From a virus: DNA of 40,596 nt. Below, piece by piece: positions 5,945-14,208 of the stretch. The notes beneath the pieces were generated by a model. It searched no databases. It had not been told where the DNA came from and was given only the letters and a program-made list of their open reading frames with translations. The stretch is taken from IMG/VR virus record IMGVR_UViG_3300046167_000087, positions 1 to 40,596 of that record, one strand, 5' to 3'. The first letter of the stretch is position 1. Each line of letters begins with the position of its first letter. The position numbers and the translations under genes were made by a program.

Positions 5945-7042
5945 ATGACTAAAGCTAGACAATTAGCAGACTTGGGTAACGCCTATGACGATGGGGCTTT
6001 GTCGAACAGAAATCTTATAATCAATGGTGCTATGCAAGTGGCACAACGTGGGACGAGTTTTAGTCCACCTTCTCAGGGCGCTTATGTTGTTGATCGTTTC
6101 CATCAATACCAAGGAGGTGGCGGTGTTCTTTACTATGAGCAATCTACGGATGCTCCATTAGGGTTTAGCAACAGTTTAAAGATTACAGTCAACACCGCAG
6201 ACAGTAGTATTGCATCTGGTGATTATTATTATATGCGCTACGAAGCAGAGGGTTTAGACTGCTCAAGATTATCATTAGGTACAAGCAATGCCCAAAAGTT
6301 TACATTGTCATTTTATGTAAAAAGTTCTTTAACAGGGACTTTTAGTGGTGCTTTTCAAAACGCCGCAACAAATCGTTCGTATGTTTTTGAGTATACTATT
6401 AATTTAGCAAACACATGGGAGAGAAAAACTGTTACAGTAGATGGTGACACGTCTGGAACTTGGTTAACAAATAACTCTGTAGGACTTAGAGTTGCTTTTG
6501 ATTTAGGTAATGGGTCAAGTTTACGATCTTCTGCTGGCTCATGGGCTTCTTCTGGAAACTATGGTTCTACAGGATCAGTAGAATTAGTTGGAACTGCTTC
6601 TGCTACACTATACATCACAGGAGTCCAACTAGAAGTCGGCGACACTGCTACTCCATTCGAGCATAGGTCATACGGAGATGAACTGGCGAAGTGTCAGAGG
6701 TATTATCAGCATACTTATAGCACTGGTTCTGCGGTAGGCACTGCAACACATGACAATATGATTGGTTCTGGAGGTGCTCAAGGTAATAGTTCTTCTTCTG
6801 AAGTTTCTGGGGGAACTTACACCTTTAAAGTTGAAATGAGAGCTGCCCCTACTATAACATTCTATGATCATCTAGGTAATTCTGCAAGATGTTCTAGGTT
6901 AAACGCAGCTGTGGCGTGGTACGGAAACTCTAATGTAGGTACAAGTATAGCAACAACGACATCCTCAGTTAAACCTCAAAGCCCTAATGGTTCAACAGCA
7001 ACTGGGATGTATTGTCATATCGTTGCAGACGCAGAATTATAA
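5945..7042 (+). CDS. Tail fibre / receptor-binding protein
   Basis: A 365-aa protein with a Shine-Dalgarno-like AAGGGG upstream. The N-terminal SNRNLIINGAMQVAQRGTS motif (about residues 20-38), followed by YVVDRFHQYQ, is a widespread module in marine phage and prophage tail fibres. A long jelly-roll-like, carbohydrate-binding-type domain then ends with TGVQLEVGDTATPFEHRSYGDEL and KCQRYYQHTY. It is the third large fibre candidate in this cluster and is a likely adhesin tip. Confidence 0.7.
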   Translation: MTKARQLADLGNAYDDGALSNRNLIINGAMQVAQRGTSFSPPSQGAYVVDRFHQYQGGGGVLYYEQSTDAPLGFSNSLKITVNTADSSIASGDYYYMRYEAEGLDCSRLSLGTSNAQKFTLSFYVKSSLTGTFSGAFQNAATNRSYVFEYTINLANTWERKTVTVDGDTSGTWLTNNSVGLRVAFDLGNGSSLRSSAGSWASSGNYGSTGSVELVGTASATLYITGVQLEVGDTATPFEHRSYGDELAKCQRYYQHTYSTGSAVGTATHDNMIGSGGAQGNSSSSEVSGGTYTFKVEMRAAPTITFYDHLGNSARCSRLNAAVAWYGNSNVGTSIATTTSSVKPQSPNGSTATGMYCHIVADAEL

Positions 7043-7056
7043 CAGTAGGTATAACA

Positions 7057-7242
7057 ATGGAAAACGATATGAACATTACAACGGCACAATATGTTGCTGA
7101 CATAGATGGTAACAACTCTTCAATCAAAGCAACAATTGACGGAAAAGAGATGTCAGTCCCACTAGACCCAGCTAATCGTCACTACGCAGAGATACTCAAG
7201 CAAGTAGAAGCTGGTACTCTGACTATTGCGGATGCTGAGTAA
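7057..7242 (+). CDS. Conserved small protein upstream of the large terminase
   Basis: A 61-aa protein. The ATG at 7057 is chosen over an in-frame upstream start because the conserved part begins NITTAQYVADIDGNNSSIKA and has the SVPLDPANRHYAEILKQVE motif I recall from small phage proteins next to fibre genes. An AGTAGG sequence lies upstream as a weak binding site. The acidic C-terminus ends TIADAE. The function is unknown. Confidence 0.6.
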   Translation: MENDMNITTAQYVADIDGNNSSIKATIDGKEMSVPLDPANRHYAEILKQVEAGTLTIADAE

Positions 7243-7251
7243 ACTTTAAGG

Positions 7252-7281
7252 TTGACAACCGTAATCAACTTGAGGTATAAT
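7252..7281 (+). promoter_or_regulatory. Consensus sigma70 promoter overlapping the terL start codon
   Basis: TTGACA at 7252-7257, an 18-nt spacer and TATAAT at 7276-7281. The last two bases of the -10 are the first two bases of the terL ATG (7280-7282). Transcripts from here would start near 7288, inside terL, so they could serve portal, scaffold and capsid but not the annotated terL start. The same TTGACA-N18-TATA-box layout occurs at 482-511. Confidence 0.6.
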
Positions 7282-8815
7282 GGCTACAATAGACCAAATA
7301 AGACAAGCAGCTGAGACTGACTTAGCAACATTCATTAAACTGATAGCACCTGAACAAGTACTAGGGCAATGTCACGAAGATGTTTGTGATTGGTGGACAA
7401 GACCAGATCATAAGTCACATCAGTTATTACTGTTCCCTCGTGACCACGGTAAGTCAAGACTTATAGCTTATCGAGTAGCATGGGAATTAACAAAAGAACC
7501 AACTCTTAGAATCCTGTATATATCAGCAACAGCTAACCTAGCTGAGAAACAATTAGGATTCATAAAGGGTATCTTAACATCTGAGATATACACTAGGTAC
7601 TGGCCTGATCATGTCAATGCTGATGAAGGCAAACGTACCCGATGGACAAACTCAGAGATTATGTTAGATCACCCAGACCGTAAGAAAGAAAATGTCCGTG
7701 ACCCGTCTGTGTTTACTGGTGGTCTTACCACTTCTCTTACAGGGATGCACTGCGACATTGCTGTACTCGATGATATAGTTGTATACGAGAATGCATATAC
7801 AGGTGAGGGCAGAAACAAGGTTAAGAGTCAATACTCTCTTTTGTCATCCATTGAGGGTGCTGACGCAAAGGAGTGGGTCGTAGGTACTCGTTACCACCCA
7901 GCTGACTTATATAACGATCTTCTACAGATGACAGAAGACTTATATGATGATGACGGTAATAAGACAGGTGATGAAAACATCTACGAGATCTTTGAGAAGC
8001 CAGTTGAAGATAATGGTGATGGTACAGGACAGATGCTATGGCCTCGTACTCAAAGGAAAGACGGTAAGTGGTTCGGGTTCGACATACGAGTCCTAGCTAA
8101 GAAAAGAGGACAGTACCTAGACAAAGGACAGTTTAGAGCACAGTACTACAATGACCCAAGTGATCCTGATAATGTACCTGTAGGTCGTGACAAGTTTCAG
8201 TATTATGACCGTAAGCACCTAAGACAAGACAATGGGTACTGGTTCTACAAAGATAGTAAACTTAACGTGTTCGCAGCTGTTGACTTTGCGTTTAGTTTAT
8301 CTAAGAAGGCTGACTATACAGCTATCGTTGTCATAGGAATAGATGCTGAGAATAATGTGTATGTGTTAGATATTGACAGGTTTAAGACTGACCGTATATC
8401 TGATTACTTCCAGCACATATTTGATTTGTCAACCAAGTGGTCATTCCGTAAGATGAGAGCTGAGACAACAGTAGCTCAGGTTGCAATCGTTAAGCAGCTA
8501 AAAGAATTAGTTAAACAACACGGTCTATCTATAAGTATAGAAGAGTACAGACCTAACAAGAACCAAGGTAATAAACAAGAACGTATAGCTTCAGCTTTAG
8601 AACCTAGGTACGACAACCTTAGTATGTGGCACTACAGAGGTGGTAATACTCAAATACTAGAGGAAGAGTTATCCTCTCGCAACCCACCACACGATGACGT
8701 AATCGACGCATTGGCCTCTGTGGTAGACATGGCTATAAAGCCCTCACGTAGTGTAAGACGTACACGAGATAACGTTGTACAATTTAATTCAAGATTTGGT
8801 GGAGTTTCCTTCTAA
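7280..8815 (+). CDS. terL: Terminase large subunit (ATPase and nuclease)
   Basis: A 511-aa packaging motor that pumps DNA into procapsids and cuts concatemers. The Walker A is FPRDHGKSRL (residues 52-61) and the Walker B is AVLDD (161-165). A coupling stretch around TSLTGMHCD (151-159) precedes the Walker B. The C-terminal RNase H-like nuclease shows FAAVDFAF (D335) and the family-typical HDDVIDALAS near residue 480. The length and motifs match T7 gp19-type terminases. The start has only a weak GAGG four bases upstream. It overlaps the portal start by one base (TAATG). Confidence 0.95.
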   Translation: MATIDQIRQAAETDLATFIKLIAPEQVLGQCHEDVCDWWTRPDHKSHQLLLFPRDHGKSRLIAYRVAWELTKEPTLRILYISATANLAEKQLGFIKGILTSEIYTRYWPDHVNADEGKRTRWTNSEIMLDHPDRKKENVRDPSVFTGGLTTSLTGMHCDIAVLDDIVVYENAYTGEGRNKVKSQYSLLSSIEGADAKEWVVGTRYHPADLYNDLLQMTEDLYDDDGNKTGDENIYEIFEKPVEDNGDGTGQMLWPRTQRKDGKWFGFDIRVLAKKRGQYLDKGQFRAQYYNDPSDPDNVPVGRDKFQYYDRKHLRQDNGYWFYKDSKLNVFAAVDFAFSLSKKADYTAIVVIGIDAENNVYVLDIDRFKTDRISDYFQHIFDLSTKWSFRKMRAETTVAQVAIVKQLKELVKQHGLSISIEEYRPNKNQGNKQERIASALEPRYDNLSMWHYRGGNTQILEEELSSRNPPHDDVIDALASVVDMAIKPSRSVRRTRDNVVQFNSRFGGVSF

Positions 8816-9039
8816 TGGCTGGCACAACAGTTGACATCGAAAATATTATTAATCCTCACAGTGTAGCAGTTGACATTGCAGACCGTTGGACATCATGGAA
8901 TAATTCTAGAAAACCTAAGCTAGAGGAATGGAAAGAGTTACGTAACTATATCTATGCTACAGATACTCGTACAACATCTAACTCTAAGTTACCTTGGACT
9001 AACAGTACGACAACACCCAAAGCTGACACAGATAGCTGA
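8815..9039 (+). CDS. Portal N-terminal frame segment
   Basis: A 74-aa open frame. Residues up to about 68 (VAVDIADRWTSWNNSRKPKL, LPWTNSTTTPK) are authentic portal N-terminus. The last residues after the CCCAAA run are out of frame. It is one of three segments of a single portal gene. Confidence 0.65.
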   Translation: MAGTTVDIENIINPHSVAVDIADRWTSWNNSRKPKLEEWKELRNYIYATDTRTTSNSKLPWTNSTTTPKADTDS

Positions 9040-10560
9040 CAACTTACATGCTAACTACTTCTCAGCTTTGTTTCCACAGAAACGTTGGTTCAGATTCGAA
9101 GCTGAAGACCAAGAGTCTAACACTAAAGCTAAACGAGATGTCATCCAAGCCTATATGGATAACAAGGTTCGTCAGTCTAACTTCGAGAATACAACAAGCA
9201 AAATACTTAATGATTACATCCAGTATGGTAACTGCTTTGCTACTATTGATTTTGTCAAAGACTATACAACGTATGAGGATGGTGAAAGGGTTGTCAACTA
9301 CATAGGCCCTAAGCTAGTACGTATATCACCTTTCGATATTTGTTTTAATCCATTAGCACCTGACTTCGATAACTCTCCTAAGATTGTCCGATCTATTATG
9401 ACAACAGGTGAGATCAAACGTAAGATTGCTGAAACAGTTGACAACAAGTACATGGAAGAAATCTTCGATAAGATGTTGGTCAACCGTTCAGCTGCGAGTG
9501 GTAATGACATTGACGTAGCTAAGTCACAAGCATTTATTGCAGATGGGTTCTCATCCCTACAGGAATACTACGAGTCTGAGTATGTTGAAGTCCTAACATT
9601 TTACGGTGACATATATGACCAAGACACAGATACATTCCACAAGAACCGTATCATTACAGTTGTTGACCGTGCATACATCCTCACCAATGAACAGAACCCT
9701 AGCTGGTTAGGTAAGTCACCTGTCTTCCATGCTGGTTGGAGAGAACGACCTGACAACCTATATGCAATGGGTCCTCTTGATAACTTGGTAGGTATGCAGT
9801 ACCGTATTGACCACTTAGAGAACTTAAAGGCTGATGTCTTTGACCAGATCGCATACCCAATCTTAAGATACGTGGTGACGTTGAGGACTTCGACTTTGAA
9901 CCAGCAGCTCGTATCTACTTAGGTGATGAGGGTGATGTTGGTTATCTAGCACCTGACTCAACTGCACTTAATGCTGACTTCCAGATTCAAGGTTTAGAGA
10001 ACAAGATGGAGATGTTAGCTGGTGCACCTCGTGAAGCTATGGGTATCCGTAGTGCAGGTGAGAAGACAGCCTTTGAGGTACAGTCCTTAATGACAGCTGC
10101 AGGTCGTATCTTCCAGCACAAGACAGCTCACTTTGAACGTGTGTTCCTAGAGCCAATCTTAAATACAATGCTAGAAGCTGCCAGACGTAACATGGACTAT
10201 GCTGATACGATCAGAGTACTTAACGAAGACACTGGCATATTCTTCTTTGAGCAGATAACAAAAGAGGACATAGCAGCTAATGGTAAGATCATCCCTATGG
10301 GTGCTCGTCACTTTGCTGAACGTGCTCAACGTGTACAGTCAATCACACAGCTGTACCAACTAAAACTACAAGACCCAACCATTGCTGCACATATGTCAGG
10401 AAAAGAGTTTGCTCGTATCTTAGCTGATGAGCTAGGTGAACCAGCACTGTTCTCTGAGAATATAACTGTCATAGAACAAATGGAAACACAGAAGATTGCC
10501 ACAGAAGCTCAGGTTCAATTCGAAGAAGAACAAGAGATTGCAATCGAGAAGGGTTTATAA
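8815..10560 (+). CDS. Portal protein, whole gene (frame interrupted twice)
   Basis: The dodecameric head-tail connector through which DNA passes. The full region encodes about 580 aa, the usual podovirus portal size, but in three frame segments. Frame 1 runs to about 9018, frame 2 runs to about 9862, and then frame 1 resumes to the stop. The first shift fits one extra base in the CCCAAA run at 9016-9021 (restoring PKLTQIADNL). The second fits one missing C near 9862 (restoring PILKIRGDVEDF). Recognisable features are an RDWPWTN-like LPWTNSTT, NYFSALFP, and GAPREAMGIRSAGEKTAFEV. The gene starts inside the terL stop and abuts the next ATG. Because a portal is essential, consensus errors are the likelier cause. 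Confidence 0.85.
8954..9922 (+). CDS. Portal central frame segment
   Basis: A 322-aa open frame. Authentic portal sequence starts only at about 9018 (KLTQIADNLHANYFSALFP) and ends near 9862 (FDQIAYPIL). The first 20 and last 20 residues are read-through in the wrong frame, so the ATG at 8954 is not a natural start. The core includes KILNDYIQYGNCFATIDFV and VRISPFDICFNPLAPDF, typical of portal wing/stem regions. Confidence 0.65.
   Translation: MLQILVQHLTLSYLGLTVRQHPKLTQIADNLHANYFSALFPQKRWFRFEAEDQESNTKAKRDVIQAYMDNKVRQSNFENTTSKILNDYIQYGNCFATIDFVKDYTTYEDGERVVNYIGPKLVRISPFDICFNPLAPDFDNSPKIVRSIMTTGEIKRKIAETVDNKYMEEIFDKMLVNRSAASGNDIDVAKSQAFIADGFSSLQEYYESEYVEVLTFYGDIYDQDTDTFHKNRIITVVDRAYILTNEQNPSWLGKSPVFHAGWRERPDNLYAMGPLDNLVGMQYRIDHLENLKADVFDQIAYPILRYVVTLRTSTLNQQLVST
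9862..10560 (+). CDS. Portal C-terminal frame segment
   Basis: It continues the portal in frame from LKIRGDVEDFDFEPAARIYL to the stop. It contains the GAPREAMGIRSAGEKTAFEV motif conserved near the portal crown/tunnel in podoviruses and a helical C-terminus ending EEEQEIAIEKGL. An internal ATG at 10006 opens a shorter frame, but the homology starts well upstream of it. Confidence 0.65.
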   Translation, partial: LKIRGDVEDFDFEPAARIYLGDEGDVGYLAPDSTALNADFQIQGLENKMEMLAGAPREAMGIRSAGEKTAFEVQSLMTAAGRIFQHKTAHFERVFLEPILNTMLEAARRNMDYADTIRVLNEDTGIFFFEQITKEDIAANGKIIPMGARHFAERAQRVQSITQLYQLKLQDPTIAAHMSGKEFARILADELGEPALFSENITVIEQMETQKIATEAQVQFEEEQEIAIEKGL

Positions 10561-10803
10561 ATGAAGTCAGCTTGGTTTAACAAATGTAAAACTAAAGAAG
10601 AGAAATTGGCAGTTCGTCAGAGCATCATGTCTAACCGTGAGAGCCTAGAACGCCTACAAGAGATTCTTGAGCCTATGCGAAAGGATACCCTACCTACAGC
10701 AGACTATGACAGCCCCTCGTGGGCTTATAAGCAAGCTGACAGGATAGGTTACAACCGAGCACTAACCACGGTGCTTGATCTTATCAACTTAAACAAGGAA
10801 TAA
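10561..10803 (+). CDS. Conserved small protein after portal
   Basis: An 80-aa protein whose ATG follows the portal stop with no gap, so it is probably translationally coupled. It has a Lys/Glu-rich helical N-terminus and the motif DYDSPSWAYKQADRIGYNRAL (about residues 49-69), which I recall from small proteins between portal and scaffold in marine podoviruses. The function is unknown. Confidence 0.6.
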   Translation: MKSAWFNKCKTKEEKLAVRQSIMSNRESLERLQEILEPMRKDTLPTADYDSPSWAYKQADRIGYNRALTTVLDLINLNKE

Positions 10804-10807
10804 TATT

Positions 10808-11575
10808 ATGGTATTTACTGAGGGAACTGAAACCGCACAGACCACTCAGCCAGAGCAAACACAAGAAGAAACCTCACCACAGGGTTCTTTTTTGTCAAAG
10901 CTCGTAGAGGCAAAGGGAGAGAATTGGAAAGACCCTGAGGTTCTAGCTAAAGGTAAAATTGAAGCCGATGGCTACATCCAAACTCTAGAAGGTCAGTTGA
11001 CACAAATGCGTGAAGACTTGAAGAAGAAAGAGTATCAGGAAGAAGTTCTTGAACAGCTCCAGAAGAAGGCCACTGAATCTACTGCAGTGAATAATGGAGT
11101 GCCCAACAATAACAACAGTAACACTGAAGGAGAGAACACCACTCGTAATCTCAGTGAGGAAGACCTGAAGAGCCTTGTTGAACAGACACTTAATCAACGT
11201 GAAGCAGATGCTGTCACTAAGACAAATTTACAACGTGTTGATGAGGAACTTGACAAAAGCTTTGGCACTAATGCTGAAGAGGTTGTTAAGAAGAAAGCTG
11301 AAGAGCTAGGAATGTCAATGGAACGTCTAAGTGAAATTGCTTCTGAATCTCCTAATGCATTCTTCACTCTGATCGGTGAACCTAAGCCAACATTTAATCC
11401 TATGGTTAATGGCTCAGTACGCACTGAGGGTGTCAATATGCAAGTCTCGACGGATAGAAATTGGCAATACTACCAGAAGCTACGTCGAGAGAACCCTAAC
11501 CAGTACTATGAACCTAAAATGCAACAACAACTATTACAAGATAGAATGCGTTTAGGGGATAATTTCGGTAACTAA
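10808..11575 (+). CDS. Capsid scaffolding protein
   Basis: A 255-aa protein directly upstream of the major capsid gene, the usual place for scaffold. It is acidic and Gln/Glu-rich at the N-terminus (TETAQTTQPEQTQEETSP), with a long predicted coiled coil (about residues 55-90, QLTQMREDLKKKEYQEEVLE), an Asn-rich linker (about 97-107), more helix, and a C-terminal tyrosine/asparagine-rich segment ending LLQDRMRLGDNFGN. This composition and order match podovirus scaffolds, which template procapsid assembly and exit before DNA packaging. Confidence 0.8.
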   Translation: MVFTEGTETAQTTQPEQTQEETSPQGSFLSKLVEAKGENWKDPEVLAKGKIEADGYIQTLEGQLTQMREDLKKKEYQEEVLEQLQKKATESTAVNNGVPNNNNSNTEGENTTRNLSEEDLKSLVEQTLNQREADAVTKTNLQRVDEELDKSFGTNAEEVVKKKAEELGMSMERLSEIASESPNAFFTLIGEPKPTFNPMVNGSVRTEGVNMQVSTDRNWQYYQKLRRENPNQYYEPKMQQQLLQDRMRLGDNFGN

Positions 11576-11597
11576 AATCTAAGAAAGGACTAGCACA

Positions 11598-12572
11598 ATG
11601 GCTGGTATGATTTCCTCAAATGCTGATACACAGCGTTTAATCAGGGCAGAGGTTTACTCCTCTGAACTAAAAGACATCCTTCGGGATGAAATGCAAGCAC
11701 AAAAATACGTGCGTATGCTAGATGGATTCCCAGATGGTGATTCATTTACAATCCCAACAATCGGTAAAACTGTAACTGCTAACTACACAGAAGATACACA
11801 AGTTGCATATACACCGATGGACACAGCTGAATTTGCTTTCACTGTAGACCAATACCTACAGTCTGCGTCATATTTGACAAAGAAAGCTGCACAAGATTCA
11901 TTCTATAGTGCACAATTGGAAGCTAGATTTGTTCCTGAGCAAGAACGTGCAATCATGGAACACTTCGAAGCAACAACATTCTCAGCACCAGAAGTAGGTG
12001 TGTCAGCTAACTCAGCAGAAACTCTTGATGGTGTTGCACACCGTATCTCAGGTGGTAATGCTGGACGTTTAGAATTAGCTGACTTCGCATTTGCTCGTTA
12101 TGCCTTGAAAAAGTCAAACGTTGCAGATCGTGGTATGGTTGCTATCGTTGATCCGTCAGCTGAATACATGTTAAACACATTAACTAACATTACTAACGTA
12201 TCAAACAACCCTAAGTTTGAAGGTATTGTAAGTGCAGGTGTTGCAACAGGTATGCGTTTCGTAGCTAACGTGTATGGGTTTGATGTATACACATCTAACT
12301 ACTTGAAGTCAACAGTAGCTGACGCAGCATTAGTAGAGAAAGATGGCTCAACAGCTAATGACTTCTCATCTAACAATGGTGTTGCTAACCTATTCTTCTC
12401 AGCTGATCCAACATCTAACCCATTCGTGGGTGCTTGGAGACAAATGCCAGAAGTTGACTATGAGTACAACAAAGACTTCCAACGCCACGAGTATGTTACA
12501 ACAGCTCGTTACGGTGTTAAGAAGTACCGTCCAGAAGGTATCGTTACAGTAGTAACTAACCCTGACGTATAA
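11598..12572 (+). CDS. Major capsid protein
   Basis: A 324-aa HK97-fold type capsid protein as judged from context and pattern. The N-terminus ADTQRLIRAEVYSSELKDIL precedes a segment DGDSFTIPTIGKTVTANY. The centre carries VPEQERAIMEHFE and NVADRGMVAIVDPSAEYML, and the C-terminus YVTTARYGVKKYRPEG. It has a good ribosome binding site (AAGGA) before the ATG. A strong terminator at 12583-12618 follows the stop within 11 nt, which fits a very highly expressed gene. Codon choice is uniform and the frame intact. Confidence 0.9.
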   Translation: MAGMISSNADTQRLIRAEVYSSELKDILRDEMQAQKYVRMLDGFPDGDSFTIPTIGKTVTANYTEDTQVAYTPMDTAEFAFTVDQYLQSASYLTKKAAQDSFYSAQLEARFVPEQERAIMEHFEATTFSAPEVGVSANSAETLDGVAHRISGGNAGRLELADFAFARYALKKSNVADRGMVAIVDPSAEYMLNTLTNITNVSNNPKFEGIVSAGVATGMRFVANVYGFDVYTSNYLKSTVADAALVEKDGSTANDFSSNNGVANLFFSADPTSNPFVGAWRQMPEVDYEYNKDFQRHEYVTTARYGVKKYRPEGIVTVVTNPDV

Positions 12573-12582
12573 TTATCTATAA

Positions 12583-12618
12583 GGGGTGGGGCTTTAGTTA
12601 GCCCTACCTCACTTTTCT
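12583..12618 (+). terminator. Intrinsic terminator after the major capsid gene
   Basis: GGGGTGGGGCT (12583-12593) pairs with AGCCCTACCTC (12600-12610) in 11 pairs, two of them G-U, over a six-base loop. A short T-rich tail ACTTTTCT follows. It lies between the capsid stop and the promoter at 12620. Confidence 0.8.
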
Positions 12619-12619
12619 A

Positions 12620-12648
12620 TTGACAGAAGTTTAAAACTACGGTATAAT
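12620..12648 (+). promoter_or_regulatory. Perfect sigma70 promoter for the tail/internal-protein genes
   Basis: TTGACA (12620-12625), a 17-nt spacer and TATAAT (12643-12648), an exact consensus. It starts two bases after the capsid terminator's tail. The RNA would begin near 12655, giving a leader of about 44 nt with GGAGAG before the ATG at 12699. It restarts transcription for head decoration, tail and internal virion genes. Confidence 0.85.
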
Positions 12649-12698
12649 ATATTTACCTTGGCAGGGCCAGTAGTATATACCCCTACGGAGAGATAACA

Positions 12699-13169
12699 AT
12701 GGCTAACGTAAACCACAGTTCACTTACAGATCCCTACATACACGAACCTAAAGGAGCATCTTCGGCTGCAGCTGGTAGGGTATATGTAGCTAATGGTTCA
12801 GGGTCAGGTGCTTGGACAGCTAAAGAAACATTAGTAGGTGAAACTCTTAACGGATACCTAGAGGATGTCTCATCGGTTGAGACTGTACATATCCCAGTAC
12901 CCTACGCAGGTACAATATCTAAAGTAATAACAGTTCTTGAAGGTACAATCAGTTCAGCTGATGCCACAGTAGATGTAAAGAACTCTTCAGCTGCTTCTAT
13001 GGGTACACTTACAATTACTCAATCAGGTTCAGCTGCTGGTGATGTTGACACCTTATCTCCTTCAACAAATAACACAGTTACAGCAGATAGTTTTATTACA
13101 GTATCTAGTAACGGTGCATCCACTAACCAAGCTAAACTAAGATTTACAATTGTATTGGATAGATCATAA
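12699..13169 (+). CDS. Head fibre / capsid decoration protein
   Basis: A 156-aa protein. The N-terminus NHSSLTDPYIHEPKGASSAA is one I recognise from head fibre proteins of marine and Vibrio podoviruses, where this segment anchors to the capsid. YVANGSGSGAWTAKETL follows. The rest is a beta-rich domain (about residues 65-156), ending KLRFTIVLDRS, likely exposed on the head surface. It is the first gene after the consensus promoter at 12620 and overlaps the next ATG by one base. Confidence 0.7.
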   Translation: MANVNHSSLTDPYIHEPKGASSAAAGRVYVANGSGSGAWTAKETLVGETLNGYLEDVSSVETVHIPVPYAGTISKVITVLEGTISSADATVDVKNSSAASMGTLTITQSGSAAGDVDTLSPSTNNTVTADSFITVSSNGASTNQAKLRFTIVLDRS

Positions 13170-13900
13170 TGAAACGTACACTCCTAGAAATGGTTCAAAG
13201 CATTCTGAGTGATATGGACTCAGAGGATGTTAACACAATCAGTGACACAATAGAAGCTCAACAAGTAGCTTCGGTAATTGAAGACGCATACTATAACATT
13301 GTATCAGCTCGTGACATACCTGAGCATAGACAACTCCTAAAGCTTACCTCTTTGTCAGACAGTACAAGACCCACCCATTTTAAATATCCAGCTAACGTTA
13401 AGCAGATCGAAAGTATACACTACAATACATCAGCTGCAGGTTCTAGCTACAAGGCAATCTACTATATTGAACCATTAGAGTTTATCCTTAAGATGGACGA
13501 ACACTCACCTAACTCACTTAAGATTGCTGACAAACAGGGTAACACAGACCTGTTCGTTCTTAATGACATACAACCAACATACTACACGTCCTTCGATGAT
13601 GAACACATTGTAATGAACTCATATGACAGTACAATTGATTCTGTACTAGCAGCTGATAAGACAAGAGCATATGGTTCTGTTTATCCTACGTTCTCCATTA
13701 CTGACTCCTTTGAGCCTGACTTAGATGACAACATGCTGCCTTACCTTTTAGCTGAGGCTAAGTCTACATGCTTCTCTTTATTCAAGAGTGGTTCAGACCC
13801 TAAGGTTGAGCAGTCAGCTAGACGTTTGAAAGCCTATGTGCAGAATGACATGCACAACACCAAGAAGGCAAACAAAAGACCAGTTTACGGGAGAACTTAA
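13169..13900 (+). CDS. Tail adaptor (tail tubular protein A, gp11-like)
   Basis: A 243-aa protein that forms the ring between portal and nozzle in T7-like tails. The N-terminus MKRTLLEMVQSILSDMDSED and QQVASVIEDAYYNIVSARDI are typical of gp11-type adaptors, as is the C-terminal EAKSTCFSLFKSGSDPKVEQ with a basic end (KKANKRPVYGRT). Its position between the head decoration gene and the nozzle agrees. Start and stop overlap the neighbours by one base each. Confidence 0.8.
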   Translation: MKRTLLEMVQSILSDMDSEDVNTISDTIEAQQVASVIEDAYYNIVSARDIPEHRQLLKLTSLSDSTRPTHFKYPANVKQIESIHYNTSAAGSSYKAIYYIEPLEFILKMDEHSPNSLKIADKQGNTDLFVLNDIQPTYYTSFDDEHIVMNSYDSTIDSVLAADKTRAYGSVYPTFSITDSFEPDLDDNMLPYLLAEAKSTCFSLFKSGSDPKVEQSARRLKAYVQNDMHNTKKANKRPVYGRT

Positions 13901-14208
13901 TGTTAGAGTTCATAGATGACACAGCTAACCAAAGGTGTGTCTGTAAGTCAGATAAGATGGCAACCAACCTGATTATCGAAAAAGAACTAGGTGGATTTAT
14001 ATTCTTCATTGTCAAAGTAGAAGTAGGTACAGTACCTCACCAGTTAAACGGTAGGTACTCATCCATAGCTGAAGCTAAGAAAGCTGTCACGAAGTATCTT
14101 CACAACAAGAGAGAGACTCAGGCAGTTCGTAGAGAGAACTTCAGCAAAGAGAGACAACAACGCAAGGCGGTAGAGAATGGCCCAAAGCTTAACACAAAAG
14201 ACAGTTAA
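13900..14208 (+). CDS. Small hypothetical between adaptor and nozzle genes
   Basis: A 102-aa protein. It shows a beta-rich N-terminal half (LIIEKELGGFIFFIVKVEVG), a possible small alpha/beta fold with SIAEAKKAVTKYLHNKRE, and a strongly basic, charged tail. Its last 32 nt overlap the nozzle gene. The family is common between gp11- and gp12-like genes in this phage group, but I cannot assign a function. Confidence 0.55.
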   Translation: MLEFIDDTANQRCVCKSDKMATNLIIEKELGGFIFFIVKVEVGTVPHQLNGRYSSIAEAKKAVTKYLHNKRETQAVRRENFSKERQQRKAVENGPKLNTKDS

